Positions 35,901 to 44,900 of a DNA stretch of 64,000 bases are shown piece by piece (position 1 is the stretch's first letter; each line of letters opens with the position of its first letter). The stretch comes from Cristatella mucedo (taxonomy: Eukaryota; Bryozoa; Phylactolaemata; Cristatellidae), in assembly GCA_009760855.2 (NCBI GenBank), contig WPIO01000019.1, positions 4,319,501-4,383,500 of the forward strand. Reading direction: 5' to 3'. The notes under the pieces are model-generated. The model had not been told where the DNA came from. It did no database searches and worked only from the letters and a program-made list of their open reading frames with translations. The position numbers and the translations under genes were made by a program.

Positions 35901-38900
35901 GTGCACCCCTACCCTCCAGCCCCAACGGCCCGGGCCATACTTGGAAGTGAGAAACTGCTAAACCGTTCATGAAGACAGCATTTTCGATGCCTACACACGA
36001 GCGCTCTGCTTTGTGCACGAGTTCATTCGGTGCACAGACGGCAGAGCACCGTAAGAAAAATTACAAGCACCTCGTAATCCAGCAAATAATTGCAAGGTCG
36101 TGCGAGCGAGCACGACAATTACTGCAAGCAGACCGCTTTTCTCTCTCCGGCTGGCCAAGAGATGCAGCGATGATGCAAAGGATGCGATTAGAGTGCGACC
36201 GACACCACGATCACAGCAAGCAGCATGCATACACTCGCATACAACAGCACGCATACCTTGTTGGGACAGAGAACTGTTTGAGGGGCGTGACTTCGACAAG
36301 GCGACGACTGCACGCTGCTGCAATTTGATGCCGCCTGGCGTCTGTCTCAAGGCAGCAAACCGGTCTTCTGACTCGGACGCTTCGCCCCAGCTGTGCCGGT
36401 CCTTCGATGATTGCGCTGCTGCTCCACTAGTCAGGCTGCCCTTGCTGCAGCCAACGCTCAGCGCGCACACAGCAGGTATAGCACCGTTTAGCGAGAGCTG
36501 CAGTTCGTCTCCATTGACGCTGCGACCTCGGCCACCGGCTGCAGCCAGTCTATTCACGCCCGGCACGCGAGGGCTGGCCTCGGCGCTGGTGGCATCCCCA
36601 CCGAGCGGCTCTTCCAGAGGCTTCCACTGGCGGCCATCGTAAGAGGAACGGTAGAAAAAGACACCGGGCTTGGCATCGACAGCAGCGTGCTGGCCCTTCA
36701 CCTGCATGATACCACAGAGAAGCAGCCTTTATTAGCAGCTGCCTCGTGACGATCAGTCGGCTGATGAACTGGCAAATTCTACACGAACAAGCATTCTATC
36801 CTGGCCTGCACACGGTAGCTACGTGAACTCTGCCAACCAAACTACTCTCGGTCGCATTCACAACAGATTTTTCAAGCACGGCAGCCCTTATTGCAAGAGA
36901 AGAGAGAGGTCAAATTTGAGCTGCAAAGCCGAGGTATGAGCTGGTCAATGGCAGGCCAGTCGCTCAACTGGTGATTTGGAACACGTCCTGCATAGCATTG
37001 ACTCGGACAACCATGTATACGAGCAGCTCACTGCAGCCTGTCGACTCGCTTCACCGAGTCATAGTAGTTCCGTCACGAAAGACACCGCTGTGCCATCTTG
37101 CCGCTTAACGGAAGTGTGCCATCATGTCACATGAAGCAAGCTGTGTGACGAACTTTCTTGCTTTAATTAGTAGATATATATGTGTGTGTGTGTGTGTATG
37201 TGTGTGTGTGTTTGTGTGGGTGTGTGTATAATTCGTTTGTACAGCACCCTAAGAGAATGTAATCTCTATCCAGGCGCTTCGCATTTGCAGTAGGGCTCGA
37301 GCCCAAGACACCAGTCGTCAAAAGTGAGCACCATAGCCCATGGGCTCACTTAGGATAAGGAGAACATGTGTGCACACCAATTTGAGCCAGTTTGGTTGCG
37401 TTGGCCATGTGCTTTCAATCGATGTTCATCTGCCTAATATAATTTTCCCTATGAAAACTGGTGCAAGCAGATGCATCACCCGACGAGTATACTTCTTGGA
37501 TGGTAGACATAGGAAAAAGCACGATAAGCAGACAGCGACTTGCCGATATCCAATGTCTGCCGATGTTTAATGTCAGCCCTTGGCCCATAAACTATTTTTG
37601 AGACCTGATAATGCAGAAGATCGAAGCAACCGTCTGCAGTTATCGGCGACCCTCGGTGGCCCACAGGAAAAATCGGTGTAACACTTTTTTTTTGTATTAT
37701 GCACTCTCATCATACGCAAAGACCACAATGCAGAACAGCCCATGCGTTGAATAGCGCCAATGCATTGCTCTTGTGGGTAGTCACAGGCAAATCGTGAGAC
37801 AGTGCAGATAGAGATGCACCTGTCCGACTGACCACAGCTGAGCTCTAAAGAAAACAACGTGAACAGACAAGAGGCAGGCTATTCCTGTGCTTATTTCTAA
37901 AGCTGCTTGATTGAGAGCCACTATTGCAAAAGGCAATTTAGAGTAAAAAAAATTCAACCCAAGACTAGTTTTAGAAGCTGGCGAACCCAGTTAAGCGGCA
38001 TACGGCTTGAGATGAGCAATGTTTTTTACTCTCGGTTGGACATGCAACAGTGCGGGCATAGGCAAGTGCTTTCAGTTTGGGTAACACTTTCGATGACCAA
38101 CTGACATTTAAATTGCATTCAGAAAATGCCTCCGCCCAAGGCTTGGCTCCTTCATATCTAGCCGAACTGGCTGCACAGCTTCAGCCTCCTTGTGACCATG
38201 GGTCCTCTCAGGATAAATGAACTGACTCTTTTTTTACTTAAAGACAGTTGGTAAATAAATAGAAGCTTAGGCTTTCTGGGTCCTACACTGTGGAGCTCTC
38301 ATCCACAAAGTTTTGCCCAACGACATCTCCCGGGCTGCTGACTCTGACACTTCATGTCCAGCCATCCAACAAAGCTACTTCTCTGCTTATTTACCGTACT
38401 TCCTTGACTGTCCTACTGACTGCTATGATTCAGTTTTTGTTGTTGTATGACTTGAAGCCTATTGGCTACCATACACGTGCCAGTCGCATACGCTACAAGT
38501 GTTTGTTGTAGAAGTGTGCTAATAAAAAACTTCGGCATAACAAGTTCTTCCTCGTGGCGTTGCCGAGTTATTACAGACTGAAAGACACAAATACACACAG
38601 GTACACTCCACACATTTAGTCGAGCTGCAACATCCGAATCAATGTTTCCTACGAATTTTCACCAATCGTGACTACGTAAACGTTCAAATGGCAACTCAAA
38701 CTCTTAATGAAAACATAACCGAAATGAATCGCCCATCCCAGAAGCCCGTTGAAGTCAAAATTCCAATATTTAATCATGAATTAGCCTTTTTTGAATTTAT
38801 AAGTAAACAAGCAGAATAGGATTCCCGTTTAATTTCTAAACGTTTTGCATCTTTTCGCATATCCAAATTACGGTCTGTGAACCGAAAGTAAAGCCTACCC

Positions 38901-41900
38901 GCCCAACTTTGTATAAAGACAGCTCTAGTGCAGCCACGGATGTACAAAAGAGGCTGTTTAATTAGCTAGTATAATGGCTGCAGCACGGCACTGCAATTAA
39001 AACATAAACCATAAAACATAAATAGATAGTAAAACCGCAATTTGGTTAGCGTAAGTGCATGGAAAACCAAAACCGAGGCTGTAAGCCCTGTGTTGAGTGC
39101 GAAAGAACGGTGGTTTCGTTAGCTCAATCGATAGTGACCGATCACCAAGAGATTGCACGGTGGTTTATGATCGATGAGAAGTTTCTCGGCACTCAGTCCC
39201 ACGGCAGAACAACCTCTGTTGGTCTGTGGTTTAACAAGCAAGGAACGCAGACCATTACAAAATAAAGTCATGCACTACCAAGGATATCGACACGCACACA
39301 GCTTGGCTCTTGTGACCGTCGGTATACTATTTCTATACTGGAATAAAGCAACCTCCATGACAAAGTTTAAAAGACTCAAAGACTATTTTGGCAGTCGCCT
39401 AGCAAAAGGTCGCTTTGGACCAGCACGCCTAGATTTCGTTCTAATGCTATTGGAGATTTGATGGCCGAGCCCCTGTTGATGGTTGGGCTTTCTAATTTCT
39501 AAGTAACACTAGATTTTCCTGTAATTATTAAATGGGTAGTGTCCCCTTTCAATCTCAGAAAGCTTGCTGCCATCTAAGTACAAATGTCAGCAAGTCAGCA
39601 TAAACAACCAAAGCAAGCACATCCGTAACCTACCACTTTGCAGGTACCGATAGTAGTAGTGATGTCAATATCACAGTCGATGCGAACTGACGTGTTCAAA
39701 AGGAGTTCACGTGAGGAACACAGCTTGGATCTCACACTTTTGGGCAGCTCGTGCTGGCGCCAAAACCATCGAACCACGGCACGACAGTCACAGTCGCCTC
39801 CACCACCTGCAAACAGTTTTCAGCAAGGAAAACGATCGAGTCACCACAAAATGCAACAACGATGCAGCATGCAAAAGCGACCGCGTGCGAACATAAATAC
39901 CTTTGTCATATAGGGTAAGGATCTGGCAGATAAAAGCCATCTCGACGGGATCATCATCTGCAGAGCTGTCAGCATTTTCCACGTATACGAAGTCCCCAAC
40001 ATTGATGCTAAAATCCTCGAGTAGACACGAGCTAAAACAAAGAAAATATTGTGCTGGATTAGGCTTGGCAGATCAACAGTTGTAACATTGATTGACAAAT
40101 GCTGATCAGCTGGTGTGCCAGGACGGTGGTCAAACTTACTTACTTAAGAGAAAATAAAATTCCTAACAAGGTTTCCGTATGTGAAACTGGAGAAAGATCA
40201 TTACCGATGTTTCCACTGCTGAATAAGCAGCTTGATGGATATTATAATTATAATAATATTTGTATAGCACCCTAAGAGATATTTTTTTACTTATGCTGGA
40301 AAGAAAGCACTCTATTAGTTAGTTGTAAATTGCACTGTGTCAGTAGGCAGAAGCATGCAAAAGAGGATTCACACGGAGGAAATAAGAGCTGTGATGAGCA
40401 TATGAGTGTCTGGTTTAATTTTATAAATGTCGTCAAGTCATGGGACGTCGACGTGAGTCGGCAGTGAGTTCCACGCTTTGGGAGCATACAAACAGGAAGG
40501 CACTGTCTCCAAAGGATTGGAGGCTGGTTAGAGAAGCAGCTGAACGACCTGAGGCAAGAGTTGAGCTATCGAGACAACTTTTTCCTCGACTTTCAAAAAA
40601 GGTCTTGAAATCCGAGGCTATGAAGTGTTCCATGAACTTTGAGTCGAATCATGGTGTACTGCGTAAATGGCCGAAGGTGTATATCAAATAGGTGGGCTGG
40701 ACCCAGAGAATGAAAGGACCTAAAAGTGAGTGACTATACCTTAAAATCGATGAGCTGGTTGATGGGGAGTCAGTGCAGATCAATGAGAAGTGGTATGATG
40801 TGGCAGCTGTGATGCTCATGACAGACAAGCATAGCTTCCGAGTTTTGCACCAGCTACATTTTGGAGCAGATTGGTCGGAGTATCCTCATCTAAGCAGGGC
40901 CAGTATTTTTGCAACGGTATTTAGCTAAAAGTAGGCAGACTTGATCGTGGAGCTGACATGGCCATCTATCGAAAGGTCACTTTGGACCAGTACATCCACA
41001 TTGGGTGCAGATGCACAGGAGATGTGCTGGCTGAGCTCATTTTGCCGTTGGGCTTTCCGGTTTCTGAGTATCACTAGATTTCTCATAATAGTTAAGCGGA
41101 TTGTATCACCACTCATTGTGAGAAGGCTTTCTGCCATCCAAGTGCGAACGTTAGCAATACATGCTACAACGAAGTTTAGAGTTCGACATGCAGGAAGGCA
41201 AGAAGGGATCAAAGCACATGTACAGTTGTGTCGTCAGCATTAAATCCTAGATTGCGCTTAGCGATTACATCAATAAGAGTAGGACCATACAATGTGAAAC
41301 GAAATGGACAGATCCCTGAGGTGCTCCATACTTTGAAGGTTCATCGAATGACTGTTGCCCGTTGGCATTTATGCTTAGAAATCTCCCATTGAGATAGTAG
41401 TCTTAACCATAATATAATAATAGCTTGCTTGTATAGCACTCAAGGATAACTAAATCTCAATCTAGATGCTGTACAACTCGATGCAAAAGAATCAATAGCC
41501 ATGCGTTAGGACTATGCATTGTATCAAGCTTAGACTAGCATTTAATCATGCTTAGGCCACCATGCTGAAGCACACAAGAAGACACTCAGGGCCACCGGTT
41601 AGTGGGACCTCTGGTTAGTAACATGCACTGGATCAAGCAAAGGTTAGCACACTAAGCATATGGACAAGTTCATTGGCAAAGAAAAACGCTAAATCATTCA
41701 AGGTCATTGCAGATAGTGACCTTAGCTGAAAGCAAGTTATAGGCTTGAATGCAGTCTGAAAGCTATGAATCACCCAAAGATTTCATTCAGAAGGGAGGAC
41801 CTAATCATTGCAGTGCATGCGATGTCCAGGCGAGATGAAAGGTACTCAAAAAGGGCTTAGTGATCAAAGGTATCAAACACTGCAGATAGATCAAGCAGAA

Positions 41901-44900
41901 CTAGCAGAGAAACCCTACCTTTGTCAGCCTTGCTCAGAAGATCGTTATACACTCCCAAAAGTGCCGGCTCTGTGGAGTGATTACCTCAAAAAACCTGATT
42001 ATTTCGTACTTGCTAGGTTTGAAGTTGAACATAACAGATTGGCTAGTCATCCATTGCACGTTCTAGTTTCTTTAACAGAGATGGCAGTAGAGAGACTGGG
42101 CAGGGTTGTATAAAGTTCCCTTAGTCAAATGTTAACTTACTATTGAGTGGCTAAACAGCCTTTTAAAAAACTGCAAGGACAAGATATGAGGCTATGGACA
42201 TATTTTTTTTACGTTAGTTATGATTCACAGTAGCAAAATATTGCATCACAGACGGAGAATAACAGGTATGGAGTCTAGAAGGCATTAACATCTTAGACTG
42301 GGAGATGAACTTCAAGACGAGGTCATTAGCAGCAGGCTTGAAAGCAGACAGTGAGGAAAAGCAAGGAACAGAGAGTGAGCAGTCTATATGAAGGCAATTT
42401 GTACTTGGGGTGGACTTTCGAATCTCATCTCTCTTGCTGACTAAGAAGCCAAAGAACCGATCGGCTATTTTTTCACAAGTATCATTAGGTAAGGTGCTGG
42501 CTGACATGGAAGTAGTTAGGTTGGATGATGATTGCCATCGGCATTGTTGACTGTGCCATCTTCGATTCCACAAGGTTTGTGCATGCTGCCACTAACCATA
42601 TTTGCATGCTTACCCTGTGCATGTCACCCCTAACCATGTTATTCATGTTGTTTATCAAGCATGATATTACTCACCATTCAATTACGTTTCCCTTTGCAGC
42701 AAATGTAAAGCACCTAGAAAGAGATTGAGTTCTGTGAGGGTGCTTTATCAAGTGCATTATTACTATTATTATTTATAAAACTAGATTTGGCCTTAACTAG
42801 ATGAATTAGTATGGCCTATAATAGTCGTCGAATTCAAGTCGGGATCGGACAGACAATCCTGATACCGTGTACACTTTCTCAAGCTTGCCCTTAGTAGTCC
42901 TAGCTAGTTTAATGTCTTCAGTAAACCACAGGCCATCTGGGTGAGGGCACAAAATGTGCTTAATATATGAGGAGCAAGCGCTTCCAGGGCATCTGCTAGA
43001 TTGGTGGTGTAGCATTCTACCAGTTTGGGCAGGTTGGACGGAGGATTGAGCAGACAGGACAAGGAATGTATTTTCGTGGACACAATCAACATCAAGGGGC
43101 TTCAGGTTTTCCAATTCAAAGACAATTTTTAATACCGAAGGAGTCACAAACTGCAGACTAAACCTCAAATGTTTCAATTGTGCAGAAATCGGTAATAATA
43201 GAGTCAACAGCATACAATCATGGTAGACTATCTGATTAAGAGTGTGACCTTTGTTACGAGTGGACCATGCACGTGAGCCAAAATAGCAAATGAATCAGCT
43301 AACGTATAAAAATGTGGCACATAAGGAGTCGGTAGGGCATCAGAATAAATGTTGAAATCGCCCACTATAAAGGCAGATTGCTGCAACAGATTCGACATGA
43401 GATCTGAAAAATAAGAAATAAAGCAAGAGCTGGTACTTGGGGACAGGCAATAGATTACAGCCACCACTGCAAGCTTGCAGATGGGGAGACTCAGTACATA
43501 AGATTCAAAAGACTGCTACAAGGGGACTGCAAAAGGCTAGAAATAGAGAAAGGAACAGGAGATAATACTACTCCATGATCTACTCATGGAGTAGCTAATG
43601 ATCCATGAGCTACTCCATGATCAATGGCCATGAAGAAGCATATACCATAATTGCTTCAAGTATGTTAGCTGGGTTAGCAACACTACCTACTTCTTTCAGG
43701 CATGCCATCAAGTCAGGCAAAGCCAATATTAGCCAGCAAAGGTAATATCGAGATACATAATAATAATAATAATAATACGTTGTATATAGCGCCTCAGAGA
43801 ACCCAATCTCTTTCTAGGCACTTTACATTTGCTGCAAAGGAAGCACGATAGAATGGTTTGTGGTAGCATGCTAAATGACAACAAACCTCAAGATATATAT
43901 AGCTTAAGTGCTTGCAGGAGGAAAGAGGGGAGATTAAGAGCAACAAAAAAAAACATTCAGTCCCATAGCCCAGTTGTCACACCTTGTCTTTAACACCGAG
44001 CCACCACAATTACCGAGAACCCATATGAAGCAGCATAACCAGCAGGCAACAACAGCAGAGGATTTTGCAGGCACATGCAAGCACAAAAAAAGACTGTTGC
44101 AGTGCAATTCAGCCAAAGACATCATACAGAAAATCGGTAACTGCAAAAACCACTATAAGACTGCTGAGCTAGATCGGTTGAATGGACACAGAAAAACAAG
44201 CAGAGCGATAGAGAGCAATAAGGACAGCATGGAGAATTGAAAGGACTAATGGACTGACAGGCATTAACTACAGACTGAATAGAAGTGACAAGTCAACCGA
44301 ATTATCGACTGCTTGCCATACGGCTTAAAAATCAGCAAGGCCTATAGCACCCAAATACGCTAGGCTATTACGCTTAGAAACCAAACAGCATAGGCAACAC
44401 GACAATAGACCGACCACAGGGCAGAGTAAGCTTACTATTCTGCTCACAGAAGAATGCTTGTCGACTTGCCTTGAGTGTAATGAGTTACCCCTAAGCACAA
44501 CCAGCTACCAATACCTTTGATTCGAATAATCTCATGAGCTTGTTTATTAGTACCCTCACCTCCGGGATGATCAAGAAAACATGGAAATCTGAGAAGAAAT
44601 GTAAAGTGCCTAGAAAGAGATTGAGTTCTCTGAGGGCGCTTTATCAAGTGCATTATTATTATTACTGAAATGATATATACCACTGTCAGCCTTGGAAACA
44701 TGAGAAAGGGTTCTAACAACTCTACAGACAATGAAGTGCTAAACAAGGCTACTGCCATGGTAGCAACCGATGTAAAACGGTTGAAACAGCTAAGCTGCAT
44801 GTGATCTTATCAAAATAGACCACCAATCAACACAGGGTGGCACTATCACAGTGTTGATGAGCTGACACCAAAGATGACGTTTGCTTTACCTGGGGTGCAG

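Larger units (their letters stand above)
40240..43480 (-). mobile_element. LINE family 2, long relic with two nested 3'-end insertions
   Basis: Read on the minus strand: endonuclease segment with [15 protein letters not shown] (about 43467-43228); linker [20 protein letters not shown] (to 42806); an RT N-terminal piece with [12 protein letters not shown] (about 42570-42214); decayed motif A ([16 protein letters not shown], near 41.9 kb); RT C-terminal part with [16 protein letters not shown] (to 40925); LQSFGDSAF (near 40.5 kb); 3' end with (AAT)n tail at 40.24 kb. Many stops and frame changes. Interrupted by family 2 3'-end fragments at 42560-42775 (plus) and 41410-41680 (minus). Lies in ORC1 intron 1. 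Confidence 0.85.

Noticed and set aside
36100-36642. 180-codon plus-strand open frame
   Set aside because: Antisense shadow of ORC1 exon 4, caused by GC-rich composition.
35991-36707. 238-codon minus-strand open frame as a separate gene
   Set aside because: Its 5' two-thirds is ORC1 exon 4 (splice sites at 36701 and 36257, post-BAH similarity). The rest reads into intron.
43565-43625. Small palindromic cluster built on CTACTCCATGATC
   Set aside because: Imperfect local duplication and inversion inside repeat-rich DNA; no functional interpretation can be supported.
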